Source: CAYURP01 sp964447175 (GTDB lineage Bacteria > Zixibacteria > MSB-5A5 > SM23-73-2). Taken from it: a stretch of 64,000 nt of DNA. Location: contig CAYURP010000002.1 of the NCBI GenBank assembly GCA_964447175.1, forward strand, positions 50,220 through 114,219. Direction: 5' to 3'. This document shows positions 25,461 to 34,471 of the stretch, in pieces (the first letter of the stretch is position 1; each line of letters opens with the position of its first letter). The notes under the pieces are model-generated. The model was given only the letters and a program-made list of their open reading frames with translations, had not been told where the DNA came from and made no database searches. Position numbers and translations under genes: made by a program.

Positions 25461-25907
25461 ATGAATTCCGGTAAAGTCAGATCAATAGCTATCTGCGTTA
25501 TAAAAGACGAGGACAGGATTTTCGTGGGTGAGCATTACGACCCTTCGAAAAAAGAGACTTTCTATCGCCCGCTGGGAGGTGCTATTGAGTTCGGGGAATA
25601 CGGCCGGGAGTGTGTTACCAGAGAAATCCGGGAGGAGGCGGAAAAGGAAATCAAGGATTTTGTTTGTCTGGGCGTGATCGAGAATATTTTCGTTTATAAT
25701 GGCAAGCCGGGTCATGAGATCGTGATGGTGTATCAGGCAAATTTTGTTGATGCACAGATGTATGAAGTCGAGTCCGTCAGATGCAGGAATAATGGAGAGG
25801 AGTTTGTTGCCCTGTGGAAGCCTATGGATGAATTCAGAGAAGGTAAAGTCCCCCTGTATCCGAAAGGACTTATTGAAATGATGGACAAAAGACATAGCCT
25901 GACTTAG
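25461..25907 (+). CDS. Nudix hydrolase
   Basis: A 148-residue Nudix protein. The box is readable as GGAIEFGEYGRECVTREI followed by REEAEKE, which keeps the G-x5-E-x7-RE-x2-EE spacing. The substrate is unknown (a nucleoside diphosphate derivative or mRNA cap-like compound is possible). No strong ribosome site is seen. It is not co-directional with a pathway that would suggest a substrate. Confidence 0.88.
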   Translation: MNSGKVRSIAICVIKDEDRIFVGEHYDPSKKETFYRPLGGAIEFGEYGRECVTREIREEAEKEIKDFVCLGVIENIFVYNGKPGHEIVMVYQANFVDAQMYEVESVRCRNNGEEFVALWKPMDEFREGKVPLYPKGLIEMMDKRHSLT

Positions 25908-26019
25908 AATAACAAGGTTTTGCACTGGATTAACTAAGTAGTTAATTTACTTTCACAGTCACGAGCAGTAGAGTAGTATAAATAATAACTTTCAATAAAA
26001 TCACTAAGCTAAATTAAAG

Positions 26020-26961
26020 TTGAGATCATTTAGAGTAATATTATTAATATTGGGAGTAGCCTATTTCCTTAGTTGCTTGAACACCAAAACCCTTGACAAT
26101 TCCAAAACCAAGCCCATGATTTCCATAACCATTGATGATCCCAATACATACAGAACCGCCTTAATGGATTGGGAAACCAGGAACAACAAAATACTGCAAA
26201 CTTTAAGGGATCACAATCTTCAGGCTGCATTATTTGTGTGCGGCTCAAGAGTAAAAGATGAAAAAGGATCAAAAGTTATAGAAAGCTGGGATATGGATGG
26301 TCATCTCATAGGAAATCATTCGTTCTCTCATCTCTATTTTAACTCCAGCGAAGTTAGCCTGAAAAAATACGAAAAAGATTTCTTGAAGTGTGATTCTTTG
26401 ATAAACCAATTCTCAAACTATAAGAGGTTATTTCGGTTTCCGTTTTTAAAAGAGGGAGACACCCGGGAGAAACGGGATGGCTTCAGGGAAATTCTTAAAA
26501 TTAATAACTACAAAATCGGGCACGTTTCAATAGATGCATCTGATTGGTACATTGACCAGAGGCTAAAAGAACGTTTAGAAAAGGAGCCGGATGCTGATAT
26601 TGCTCCCTATAAGGAATATTATCTTCGACATATATTTGATAGAGCCACATTTTACAATGAATTAGCAAAGGATCTTTTGGGAAGGCAAATTAAACATACG
26701 CTTTTGATTCACCATAATCTTTTGAATGCTCTTTTTCTTGACGATCTGATAGTTATGTTCAAAGAAAAGGGGTGGGAATTTGTAGATGCGTCCGAAGCTT
26801 ATCAGGACGAGATATACAATATGTTTCCCAATACACTACCTGCTGGAGAGAGCATTATCTGGTCGCTGGCAAAAGAAAGCTGTAAATACGATTCAGTGTT
26901 AAGATATCCCGGGGAGGATGAGAGATATGAAAAAGATAAAATGGACAAATTAGGGTTATAG
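26020..26961 (+). CDS. Polysaccharide deacetylase-like lipoprotein
   Basis: 313 residues. The start appears to be TTG, because only from there does a lipoprotein signal arise (VILLILGVAYFLSC, lipobox FLSC). The NodB-type motifs are ISITIDDPN (the Asp pair of motif 1) and GNHSFSHLYF (H-S-x-x-H of motif 2), and IDASDWYID and LLIHHN fit motifs 3-5. The enzyme probably removes acetyl groups from a cell-envelope or environmental polysaccharide. The ribosome site is weak, which leaves the start uncertain; the next ATG would lose the signal and part of motif 1's context. Confidence 0.75.
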   Translation: MRSFRVILLILGVAYFLSCLNTKTLDNSKTKPMISITIDDPNTYRTALMDWETRNNKILQTLRDHNLQAALFVCGSRVKDEKGSKVIESWDMDGHLIGNHSFSHLYFNSSEVSLKKYEKDFLKCDSLINQFSNYKRLFRFPFLKEGDTREKRDGFREILKINNYKIGHVSIDASDWYIDQRLKERLEKEPDADIAPYKEYYLRHIFDRATFYNELAKDLLGRQIKHTLLIHHNLLNALFLDDLIVMFKEKGWEFVDASEAYQDEIYNMFPNTLPAGESIIWSLAKESCKYDSVLRYPGEDERYEKDKMDKLGL

Positions 26962-27008
26962 ACTATTAGTTGACTGAGAGACGTAAATCTAAAAGGAGAT
27001 AATTGAAA

Positions 27009-27764
27009 ATGGCAGAGAAAAATGAGTGGGAGATTTTCTTTGATGCGCATGCACCGGTCTATATGGAAAACGTTTTTACAAAAAACACACTGGAGGAAGT
27101 TGATTTCATTCTTGAGGAACTTAAGCTGCCACCGGAAAGTCATATTTTAGACGTGGGGTGCGGGACCGGACGACACGCTGTCGAACTTGCCAGAAGAGGG
27201 TATAAAGTGACAGGCATTGATATCTCTTCTGGTATGCTGGCTGAAGCAAAGAAGGAAGCCAGCAAGGCTGGCATTGAGGTGGAATGGATACATGCTGATG
27301 CAAGTAAGTTCACGTCTCCAAGATCATTTGATGCAGCTATCTGTTTATGCGAGGGAGCCTTTGGACTTCTGGGTAAAGATGACGACCCCCTGGAACATGA
27401 GCTGTCCATACTTCGTAATATAAATAAGGCATTAAAAAGTGATAAAAAGCTTATTCTAACAGCCCTGAATGGATTTAGAATGATTCGGGAACATTCTCAC
27501 GAGGATGTGGATAGCGGGAAATTTGATCCAATTAATCTAATTGAGGTTTCCTCTCAGGAATATAATACTGCTGACGGTAAAAAAAGCTTAAGGGTAAAGG
27601 AGCGGGGATTTATACCGACTGAGCTTGCGATGTTACTGCGTCAGGCAGGATTTTTAGTCGAACACATCTGGGGTGGGACTGCAGGTAATTGGGGGAGACG
27701 CAAGATTGACCTGGATGAAATGGAAGTGATGGTCATAGCCAAAAAGGTGACCAGAGTTGCTTAA
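27009..27764 (+). CDS. Class I SAM-dependent methyltransferase
   Basis: 251 residues. Motif I is ILDVGCGTGRHAVELARRGY, followed by GIDISSGMLAEAKKEA and AICLCEGAFGLLG. The C-terminal end reads HIWGGTAGNWGRRKIDLDEM. The substrate is unknown. AGGAG is 10 nt from the ATG at 27009; a TTG six bases upstream is less likely. A partial second copy of the 3' end lies at 28863-28958. Confidence 0.85.
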   Translation: MAEKNEWEIFFDAHAPVYMENVFTKNTLEEVDFILEELKLPPESHILDVGCGTGRHAVELARRGYKVTGIDISSGMLAEAKKEASKAGIEVEWIHADASKFTSPRSFDAAICLCEGAFGLLGKDDDPLEHELSILRNINKALKSDKKLILTALNGFRMIREHSHEDVDSGKFDPINLIEVSSQEYNTADGKKSLRVKERGFIPTELAMLLRQAGFLVEHIWGGTAGNWGRRKIDLDEMEVMVIAKKVTRVA

Positions 27765-27863
27765 CTGTACTCGCTGGCTTGTGATAGGATGCCACTCAGT
27801 GGGTAAACGAAAGATCGGGCAGAGAAATGACAGTTTGTGATAAAATCAGGAGGAATGATTATT

Positions 27864-28799
27864 ATGACAGATGAACAGATGCCGTCTCATCACGGAGCTG
27901 AGGAACATCTCAGACGCGAATATCCAAACCAAACTCTAAAACTGCTCATCCAGCGAGCCAGCTGCCGAAGTTTTTCAGATAAAAAAATCTCTTCTGATGT
28001 TCTGCAGCTCATTCTTGAAGCCGGGATCCGGGCACCCTCTGGCGGGAACTTGCAACCTTTTTCCATTATCAAAATTGAAAAGGACAAAACCAAACGAAAA
28101 CTGGCAGAGCTTTGTGAAAATCAGAATTTTATTGCTCAGGCGCCGGTCAATCTTCTTTTCTGCATTGACTGGCATCGAATTGAGAGGTGGGCAGAGCTTG
28201 AAACTGCGCCCTTCACCGCCACCAGCAGTTTCCGGCATTTCTGGATATCTTTTCAGGATACAATTATAGCAGCCCAAAACATCTGCACCGCTTCGGATTC
28301 ATTGGGATTAGGCTCGGTTTACATTGGCAGCGTGCTGGAGTGCTTCCGGGAACTTCGGGATATGTTTCATTTGCCAAAAGCTGTATTTCCTGTTGTCCTG
28401 CTTTCTCTGGGTTATCCTAAAACCAGACCCGCACCCCGGAAAAAACTAACGGTTAAAGCGGTGGTCCACGAAGAAAAATACCATAAGATGGAAGATCAGG
28501 AACTCCTGGACGCCTTTAATGAGAAATACTCTGACATAAAAGTTGAAATAACCAAAGAAAGGCTGGAAAGGATTTCAAGAGTCTGCCGGGAAGTTCACGG
28601 GGAAAAGTTCGCAAGCAAGTGTATCAATAAAATTAAAGAGAGCGGATATATAAGCCCGATACAGCGCTATTTCGGATTGCACTATGTTGCAGATGCCATG
28701 ACCAAGGGCAATGATACATATCTCGAAATGATGGAGGAATTCGGATTCAATTGGTTTAAGAAATATCACCCGTTTGAGGATAAGGAGACATCGCCATAA
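27864..28799 (+). CDS. Nitroreductase-family protein
   Basis: About 311 residues. The FMN-binding opening RASCRSFSDKKISSDVL and LEAGIRAPSGGNLQPFS is typical of nitroreductases, and LGLGSVYIGSVLE and PVVLLSLGYP follow. A C-terminal extension of about 80 residues (VEITKERLERISRVCREVHG) is unusual and helical. The enzyme likely uses FMN and NAD(P)H on nitro, quinone or related compounds. AGGAGG is 10 nt from the ATG at 27864, chosen over two in-frame upstream codons. Confidence 0.85.
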   Translation: MTDEQMPSHHGAEEHLRREYPNQTLKLLIQRASCRSFSDKKISSDVLQLILEAGIRAPSGGNLQPFSIIKIEKDKTKRKLAELCENQNFIAQAPVNLLFCIDWHRIERWAELETAPFTATSSFRHFWISFQDTIIAAQNICTASDSLGLGSVYIGSVLECFRELRDMFHLPKAVFPVVLLSLGYPKTRPAPRKKLTVKAVVHEEKYHKMEDQELLDAFNEKYSDIKVEITKERLERISRVCREVHGEKFASKCINKIKESGYISPIQRYFGLHYVADAMTKGNDTYLEMMEEFGFNWFKKYHPFEDKETSP

Positions 28800-28862
28800 A
28801 AGGAGCATCTTTTAATTTACCTGGCAGGCGAGTTCAGACTTCTGATAATATGGTTTTAAACT

Positions 28863-28958
28863 AACCACATCAGGGGAGGAACTGCAGGGAACTGGAACCG
28901 TCGTAAGATTAACCTGGATGAAATGGAGATTATGGTTATAGCCAGGAAGGCGATCTAA
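28863..28958 (+). pseudogene. Orphan 3' end of a duplicated methyltransferase gene
   Basis: The 32 codons translate as NHIRGGTAGNWNRRKINLDE followed by MEIMVIARKAI and a stop. This matches the last part of the methyltransferase at 27009-27764 (EHIWGGTAGNWGRRKIDLDE, then MEVMVIAKK) almost residue for residue. An in-frame TAA lies just upstream at 28857-28859, and no start remains. The nitroreductase gene lies between parent and remnant, so a paralogous methyltransferase once stood here and was mostly deleted. Confidence 0.85.
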
Positions 28959-29004
28959 CCTATGTACAAGATATTCATTTATGAAACTTGAAAATGGAGT
29001 TGTT

Positions 29005-29433
29005 ATGAAAAGGGACAGGGAAGTTCAATCTGATAAAAATTCGGGGCAAAAGTATAAAAAATCAGACAGATTCTTGAGGAAGTTATTGATCTTTTTGGGA
29101 ACTATTTTCGTGGGATTGGGAATCCTGGGCATATTTATACCCATTTTGCCCACCACTCCCTTTCTGTTGCTTGCCGCTGCCTGTTATGCCAGAAGCTCAA
29201 AAAGATTTTACCACTGGCTTTTAAGCAACAAATGGTTCGGTAGTTATATCAAAAATTACAAAGAGGGAAAAAGGATTCCACTGAAAGTGAAGATCTTCAC
29301 CGTGTCATTGCTGTGGATTACAATATTAACTTCTTCAATTTTTGCAACTAATGTAATTTATATAAGAATCATTTTAATTATTATAGCACTTTGCGTCACC
29401 ATACATATACTTTCTCTCAGAACTTCAAGATAA
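29005..29433 (+). CDS. DUF454 (YbaN-like) inner-membrane protein
   Basis: About 142 residues. The LGTIFVGLGILGIFIPILPTTPFLLLAAACYARSS segment, given here only to locate it (about residues 30-64), is the DUF454 hallmark. KRFYHWLLSNKWFG follows, and two further helices lie at the C-terminus. The function of the family is unknown. An upstream in-frame ATG (28981) lacks a ribosome site, whereas GGAG is properly placed for 29005. The MBL gene starts 17 nt after it. Confidence 0.82.
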   Translation: MKRDREVQSDKNSGQKYKKSDRFLRKLLIFLGTIFVGLGILGIFIPILPTTPFLLLAAACYARSSKRFYHWLLSNKWFGSYIKNYKEGKRIPLKVKIFTVSLLWITILTSSIFATNVIYIRIILIIIALCVTIHILSLRTSR

Positions 29434-29450
29434 TAAAATGCAGGTAATTT

Positions 29451-30311
29451 ATGAGATGGAATGATTTCGACGTTGAGAAGATAAAAGATAGATTTTATGT
29501 TGTTCAGCAGGCCAAGGGGGCTAATATCGGAGTATGCGTGAAAGACAATTCAGCCATACTAATAGACTCAGGCTATTCGCCAAAAAGCAGTGCAGCCCTT
29601 AAAGACATATTGGAGAAAAAACTAAGCTGCAAAATAGAGCTTTTGTTTAACACCCATTATCACGCTGATCACACCTTTGGCAACCAGTCCTTTGACTGCC
29701 CCATAATATCCTCAGAGGAATGCAAAAACATAATGCAAAAGAATATCTCCACCCACTGGACTCCGGAGGAGATAAATTTGGCAATGGAGGAGGATGCTGA
29801 GCTAAAAGAGGAATGGAAAGACCTTAAGATCACATTTCCCTCCAAGACTTTCAAAGAGAAACTTTCCTACGATTTCAAAGGGATCAAAGTAGTCTTTCAA
29901 GAAATTGGAGGACATACCCCGGGGTCTTCTGTGGCTTTTTTCACCGATTACAAGCTGTTATTCTCAGGAGATATCGTTTTCGGAGATTTATATCCCACCC
30001 AGCTTTCCATTGATCCCAGCCCTATGGAGCTAATAAAAGCCCTGCGAGAAATTGAAGAGATGGACGTGGAAATTATAGTCCCCGGTCATGGCATCACTTG
30101 CGGCAAACCAACGGTTCAGAGATTGATTGAATACTGGGAGTGTTTGATATCAGAGTGCCAGAAGCTCAGATCTTCCGGTCTGAATGATGAAAAAATGAAA
30201 GAAACTCTGCTTAATAGCTGTCATTTAGAAAAAGTAGCTTTCAATGAGAGTAAACATAAAAGAAACATAGATACGGTATTGAAATCTATAAAACAAGATT
30301 CAGGTGAATGA
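29451..30311 (+). CDS. MBL-fold metallo-hydrolase
   Basis: 286 residues with the metallo-beta-lactamase zinc motif HYHADH (about 68-73, in NTHYHADHTFGNQ). The later ligands lie in GGHTPGSSVAF, LFSGDIVFGD and VPGHGITCG. It is a general hydrolase, possibly glyoxalase-II-like. A C-terminal helical extension of about 80 residues is present. It is closely spaced behind the DUF454 gene and probably co-transcribed. Confidence 0.88.
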   Translation: MRWNDFDVEKIKDRFYVVQQAKGANIGVCVKDNSAILIDSGYSPKSSAALKDILEKKLSCKIELLFNTHYHADHTFGNQSFDCPIISSEECKNIMQKNISTHWTPEEINLAMEEDAELKEEWKDLKITFPSKTFKEKLSYDFKGIKVVFQEIGGHTPGSSVAFFTDYKLLFSGDIVFGDLYPTQLSIDPSPMELIKALREIEEMDVEIIVPGHGITCGKPTVQRLIEYWECLISECQKLRSSGLNDEKMKETLLNSCHLEKVAFNESKHKRNIDTVLKSIKQDSGE

Positions 30312-30383
30312 TATGTTTATGATAATGACGGAACAGATCTGATGGATAAGAGTATATTAGATTAAATAGATTGAGGTGATGCC

Positions 30384-31016
30384 ATGATGAATAATTACCA
30401 GGACATGCTGATTAACGTGCTTGATGAAATACGGGCAATTGGGAAAAACGGGCTTCACTTCACCCAAAATCCACACGACCAGGAAAGATACCAGCGTCTT
30501 TTGAAGATTGCCACGATCAATTTAAGTGAATTGTCTAATTTGAACCAGCAGAAGGTCTCCGAGCGCTTTCGCCAGGAGATTGGTTACATCACTCCAAAGC
30601 TGGGGGTAGATGCTGCCCTATTCGATGACCAGCAGAGGATTCTGCTCATCAGACGTACCGATGATGATAAATGGTCTTTGCCCTGTGGATGGGTTGAAGT
30701 AGGAGAGTCGCCAATCGATGCTATAATGCGAGAAGTAAAAGAAGAGACTGGCTTGGATGTAAAACTAACTCACATCCTGGGCATCTATAACGCTGAAGCA
30801 CGTGCTCCTCACAGACCCCATAACTGTTGCCATATCCTTTACCTTTGCACACGAACTGATGGCGATCTGAGTATATCATCTGAATCCAAAGACATCGGAT
30901 ATTTTAACCTAAATGACATCACCGAGTGGCATGAGAAGCACAAAGAAATAGCACAAGATGCATTGAATTTTCTCCGGAATCAGACTCCCTTTTCAGCCAT
31001 TAAGTTGGAAGATTGA
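30384..31016 (+). CDS. Nudix hydrolase with N-terminal helical domain
   Basis: 210 residues. The Nudix box is GWVEVGESPIDAIMREVKEE followed by TG, with GVDAALFDDQQRILLIRR before it. About 65 residues at the N-terminus form a helical domain (MLINVLDEIRAIGKNGLHFT) of the type found in ADP-ribose/ADP-glucose-type Nudix proteins of this architecture. The substrate is not certain. GAGGTG lies upstream of tandem ATGs. A methyltransferase gene begins 36 nt downstream. Confidence 0.88.
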   Translation: MMNNYQDMLINVLDEIRAIGKNGLHFTQNPHDQERYQRLLKIATINLSELSNLNQQKVSERFRQEIGYITPKLGVDAALFDDQQRILLIRRTDDDKWSLPCGWVEVGESPIDAIMREVKEETGLDVKLTHILGIYNAEARAPHRPHNCCHILYLCTRTDGDLSISSESKDIGYFNLNDITEWHEKHKEIAQDALNFLRNQTPFSAIKLED

Positions 31017-31052
31017 TTTCATAACCTTTCTTCAAGATTATTTAGAAAAACT

Positions 31053-31733
31053 ATGGAACAAAAAGATCCAATTTTGGAAAGAGTTGGTTTATTGAAACCG
31101 GACAATGTCCTGGATGTGGGCTGCGGGTGTGGGGAGTTCACGGTAAAATTATCACCTCTTTGCGGGAAAATAACAGCCATCGATTTCTCAAAAGAGCTGA
31201 TCGATCGATGCAAAAGGGAAAATCAAAGACCAAACATTACTTACCTGTGTATGGATGGAAGGGACATCCGATATCCTGAGAATAATTTTGACATGGTGCT
31301 GGAGAGGACGGCCCTGCACCACGTTCTGGAATGGGAAAAGGTTCTGGAGGAGATGATCCGGGTTTCCTCAAAACATATATTGATAGAGGAGCCGATCGAC
31401 GATCCGAGAAGCGAGGAGAAAAGAAATTCCATCCGGGCACAGCAATTATACCTGGAAGTTCAAAAGGAGGTGGGCTATTCTCACTATAGATACCTGCCGT
31501 TGGATTCACTGACTCAATATTTTAAAAGAAAAAAGATATCAATTGAAACTCAGATTATAAAATCGGACAGGTTGATTGACTTTGATGAGTATTTTAATCA
31601 CTTCGATGTTTTCGCTGAGAAAAGCAAAAGAAAAGAATACTGGTTTAAAAGACTTGATACTTTAAGAAAAGAGCTGGAAGGTAAGAAGCTGTGCGATGAG
31701 GATCTGGTCTTCATTGCTGCAGTAAAAAAATGA
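31053..31733 (+). CDS. Class I SAM-dependent methyltransferase
   Basis: 226 residues. Motif I is VLDVGCGCGEFTVKLSPL, with ITAIDFSKELIDRCKRE, MDGRDIRYPENNFDMVLERT and a post-I LIEEPIDDPRSEEK segment. The Methyltransf_11/25-type core is complete, and the C-terminus is charged and helical. The substrate is unknown. It is followed after 25 nt by another methyltransferase with a different sequence, so the pair probably acts on related small molecules or is simply co-regulated. Confidence 0.82.
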   Translation: MEQKDPILERVGLLKPDNVLDVGCGCGEFTVKLSPLCGKITAIDFSKELIDRCKRENQRPNITYLCMDGRDIRYPENNFDMVLERTALHHVLEWEKVLEEMIRVSSKHILIEEPIDDPRSEEKRNSIRAQQLYLEVQKEVGYSHYRYLPLDSLTQYFKRKKISIETQIIKSDRLIDFDEYFNHFDVFAEKSKRKEYWFKRLDTLRKELEGKKLCDEDLVFIAAVKK

Positions 31734-31758
31734 TATTGTAGCTCGCAGGTGAAGAGAT

Positions 31759-32478
31759 ATGAGCAAGCTGGGACCAGACCAAAGGCCAGGATATAAAAGA
31801 ATTGGCATTATTCAGGGTTATGATATGTGGTCTGAAAAGTACGACCGGGAGTGCAATCCCCTCATTGCCTTAGAAGAGCCAATAACTCTAAATTTCATTG
31901 GTCAGATCAAAGGACAGCAGGTGCTGGATTTAGGATGTGGAACTGGTCGTTACTCCTTAATCCTTGCCAAGCGGGGAGCTAAGGTGGTTGGAGTGGACCC
32001 ATCTTCTGGTATGATAAAACAGGCTAAACTGAAAGTTGGTGAAAGTGGTCAAATCTCCTTATTCCAGGGTACACTGGAAGATTTACGTTTCCCCGATGGG
32101 CAATTTGATCTGGTAGTTTCAGCCTTAACCCTGAGTCATTTACCTGAATTGGAACCAGCTCTTAAAGAGATCTGTCGAGTTTTGAAAACCAGTGGACGGT
32201 TGGTTATCTCTGATGTTCATCCCTTTTGGCCCATTTCAGGTCATGACTATACCGAGTTTTTCGACAAGATCGGTCAGGAATATCGAATACCGGTTTATAC
32301 CCATCTGGTTGAGGAATACTGGGATCTTTTCAGGAAGCTGGGCATGCAGCTTGAAGAATTTAAAGAACCGAAAATTGATGATAGGCTTATCCAGCGCTTC
32401 CCATCTCTGGCAGACTACCGGGACATACCACTGGCTATAATATTCGAAGTAAGAAAAACCTCGCCTCATCCCGATTAG
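31759..32478 (+). CDS. Class I SAM-dependent methyltransferase
   Basis: 239 residues. QGYDMWSEKYDRECNPL at the N-terminus, motif I VLDLGCGTGRYSLILAKRGA, then GVDPSSGMIKQAK and FDLVVSALTLSHLPELEPAL are classical Methyltransf_11 features, as in UbiE/BioC-like enzymes. The substrate is not predictable. AGGTGAAGAG precedes the ATG. It is the last gene before a promoter and repeat-rich leader. Confidence 0.85.
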   Translation: MSKLGPDQRPGYKRIGIIQGYDMWSEKYDRECNPLIALEEPITLNFIGQIKGQQVLDLGCGTGRYSLILAKRGAKVVGVDPSSGMIKQAKLKVGESGQISLFQGTLEDLRFPDGQFDLVVSALTLSHLPELEPALKEICRVLKTSGRLVISDVHPFWPISGHDYTEFFDKIGQEYRIPVYTHLVEEYWDLFRKLGMQLEEFKEPKIDDRLIQRFPSLADYRDIPLAIIFEVRKTSPHPD

Positions 32479-32511
32479 TCCTGGATGAATTTGGCTCTTT
32501 ACTTTTAAAGC

Positions 32512-32540
32512 TTGACTTTTCCCAATAAATAAGATAAAAT
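32512..32540 (+). promoter_or_regulatory. GCTTGACTTTT promoter of the M32 carboxypeptidase
   Basis: TTGACT (32512-32517), a 17-nt spacer and TAAAAT (32535-32540). The leader to the gene is about 310 nt and contains the composite palindromic repeat at 32664-32798. The rest of the intergenic region (32479-32849) holds nothing else I can identify. Confidence 0.6.
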
Positions 32541-32663
32541 AATTGCCTTACATTCCTCTTCAAAAAAAGGAGAGTTAAAAAACCAATTTATTTTCTGAAT
32601 AAGTAAAGCATCTTTTAAAAAACAAGTGAATGAAGAAGTCTCTGAGAAAATGTTTTGACGAGT

Positions 32664-32798
32664 GGCAGAGACCACTGTCTACCTTACGGTCATTACGAGG
32701 AGTCCCCCGCCAAAGGCGGGGGACGACGAAGTAATCTAAAAAGATTGCCACGCCCTTCGGGCTCGCAATGACTGCAAATGCTTGGGATGGCCTCTGCC
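32664..32798. repeat. Full-length composite palindromic repeat in gene leader
   Basis: Nested inverted repeats. The outer arms are GGCAGAGACC (32664-32673) and GGCCTCTGCC (32789-32798). The middle arms are TCATTACGAG and CTCGCAATGA. Inner hairpins are CCCCCGCC/GGCGGGGG and CGCCCTTCGGGC. Partial relatives are at 24370-24431 (right half) and 62776-62816 (left half). It lies between the promoter and the start codon of the carboxypeptidase, so it would be transcribed as a long structured RNA. Confidence 0.7.
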
Positions 32799-32849
32799 AG
32801 AGGGACTTTTTCATAGTTCGCAATAAAAAAAATTTGTCAGGAGAAGAAA

Positions 32850-34355
32850 ATGGAAGCTAAGTTAAAGGAGCTTAAAGAGCGTCTTATCGAAATCAACAAT
32901 CTGAAGTCGGCTGTCGGGGTGCTTTTCTGGGATCAAGCCACCTATATGCCGCCGGGTGGTGCAGATGCCCGTGCCCGGCAGATGTCTACCCTGGAAAAGC
33001 TGGCACATGAGAAGTTTATCGATCCTGCTATTGGTAAGCTTCTGGAGGAGCTAAGGCCTTATGAGAAAAGCCTTTCCTTTGATTCCTACGAAGCCGCACT
33101 GATTCGCATTACCCGAAGGGAATACGAAAGAGCAGTGAAGATTTCTCCATCTTTTCAAGCTGAGCTTGTTGCTCACGGTTCCAAATGCTATGATGTCTGG
33201 AGCAAAGCCCGATCAGAGAACAACTTCTCCAAGGTTCAGCCTTATCTTGAGAAAATGCTGGATTTGAGCGTGAAGCTTGCTAATTTCTTTCCCGGGTATG
33301 AGCATATTGCCGATCCCTTGATCGATTTTAATGACTATGGAATGAAAACCTCGATGATTCGCTCTCTTTTCAAGGAGCTGCGGGAAGAGCTTGTGCCCAT
33401 TGTTCAGAAGATTACCTCTCAGAAAGCTGCGGATGATTCCTGTTTGCATAAGAGCTTCCCTGAGGAAAAGCAGCTAACATTCGGAATCGATGTGATCAAG
33501 AGGTTGGGTTATGATTTCAAGCGGGGGCGGCAGGATAAAACCCACCACCCTTTCACCATAGATTTTTCCATTGGGGACGTGCGTATTACCACCCGGATTA
33601 AAGAGAACGACCTGAACGATGCCTTGTTCAGCACCATACACGAGGCAGGTCATGCTATGTATGAGCAGGGAATCTCCACTGATTTTGAAGGCACGCCGCT
33701 CGGAACTGGCACTTCATCCGGTGTTCACGAGAGCCAATCCCGGTTGTGGGAGAATATAGTGGGACGCAGTCGGGGATTCTGGAAGTTCTTCTATCCCAGA
33801 CTCCAGGAGATTTTCCCGGACCAGTTGAAATCTGTGCCTCTGGATACGTTTTATCGTGCTATTAACAAAGTCCAGCGTTCACTAATCCGCACCGATTCTG
33901 ATGAGGTGACCTACAACCTGCACGTAATGATCCGTTTCGATCTAGAGCTCCAGCTTTTAGAGGGAAAGCTCTCTGTATCTGATCTGCCTGAAGCCTGGCG
34001 AGAGCGATATAAATCTGATCTGGGTGTCAAGTCACCGGATGATAAAGACGGAGTAATGCAGGACGTGCACTGGTACAGCGATCATATTGGTGGCGTATTC
34101 CAGTGCTATACCCTGGGCAACATAATGTGCTCACAGTTTTACGAAGCTGCACTCAAGGCACATCCTGAGATCCCTTCGGAGATCGAAAAAGGAAAGTTCG
34201 ACACCTTGCACAACTGGCTTAAAGAGAACATCTACCAGCACGGCAGCAAATACACAGCCTCTGAGCTGATTAAACGGGTCACCGGCAAGGAACTGACCAT
34301 CGAGCCTTACATCCGATATCTCAAAAACAAATACGGAGAGTTATATAGCCTCTAA
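32850..34355 (+). CDS. Carboxypeptidase Taq (M32) metallopeptidase
   Basis: 501 residues, the usual M32 length. The zinc site HEAGH lies at 264-268 within STIHEAGHAMYEQG, and other family motifs such as GVLFWDQATYMPPGG, HHPFTIDFSIGDVRITTR, GVHESQSRLWENIVGRS and IRTDSDEVTYNLHVMIRF are present. It removes C-terminal residues from peptides in the cytoplasm. Together with the S9 peptidases, TldD/E and the M20 amidohydrolase it points to peptide use. GGAGAAG precedes the ATG. Confidence 0.95.
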   Translation: MEAKLKELKERLIEINNLKSAVGVLFWDQATYMPPGGADARARQMSTLEKLAHEKFIDPAIGKLLEELRPYEKSLSFDSYEAALIRITRREYERAVKISPSFQAELVAHGSKCYDVWSKARSENNFSKVQPYLEKMLDLSVKLANFFPGYEHIADPLIDFNDYGMKTSMIRSLFKELREELVPIVQKITSQKAADDSCLHKSFPEEKQLTFGIDVIKRLGYDFKRGRQDKTHHPFTIDFSIGDVRITTRIKENDLNDALFSTIHEAGHAMYEQGISTDFEGTPLGTGTSSGVHESQSRLWENIVGRSRGFWKFFYPRLQEIFPDQLKSVPLDTFYRAINKVQRSLIRTDSDEVTYNLHVMIRFDLELQLLEGKLSVSDLPEAWRERYKSDLGVKSPDDKDGVMQDVHWYSDHIGGVFQCYTLGNIMCSQFYEAALKAHPEIPSEIEKGKFDTLHNWLKENIYQHGSKYTASELIKRVTGKELTIEPYIRYLKNKYGELYSL

Positions 34356-34471
34356 CTCAGCTGAATCTGATGCGTCTGAAGATTAGACATTGGGAGGTTG
34401 AGCCGGATCGATCCAGGCGAGCTGTGGAAAATCTGAGGTTCAGCAGCCACGAATTGAAATGATGATAAATA

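Noticed and set aside
34356..34471. Weak GCTGAA/TTCAGC inverted repeat before the GNAT gene
   Set aside because: The arms pair poorly, with several mismatches and a long loop, and no second copy was seen.
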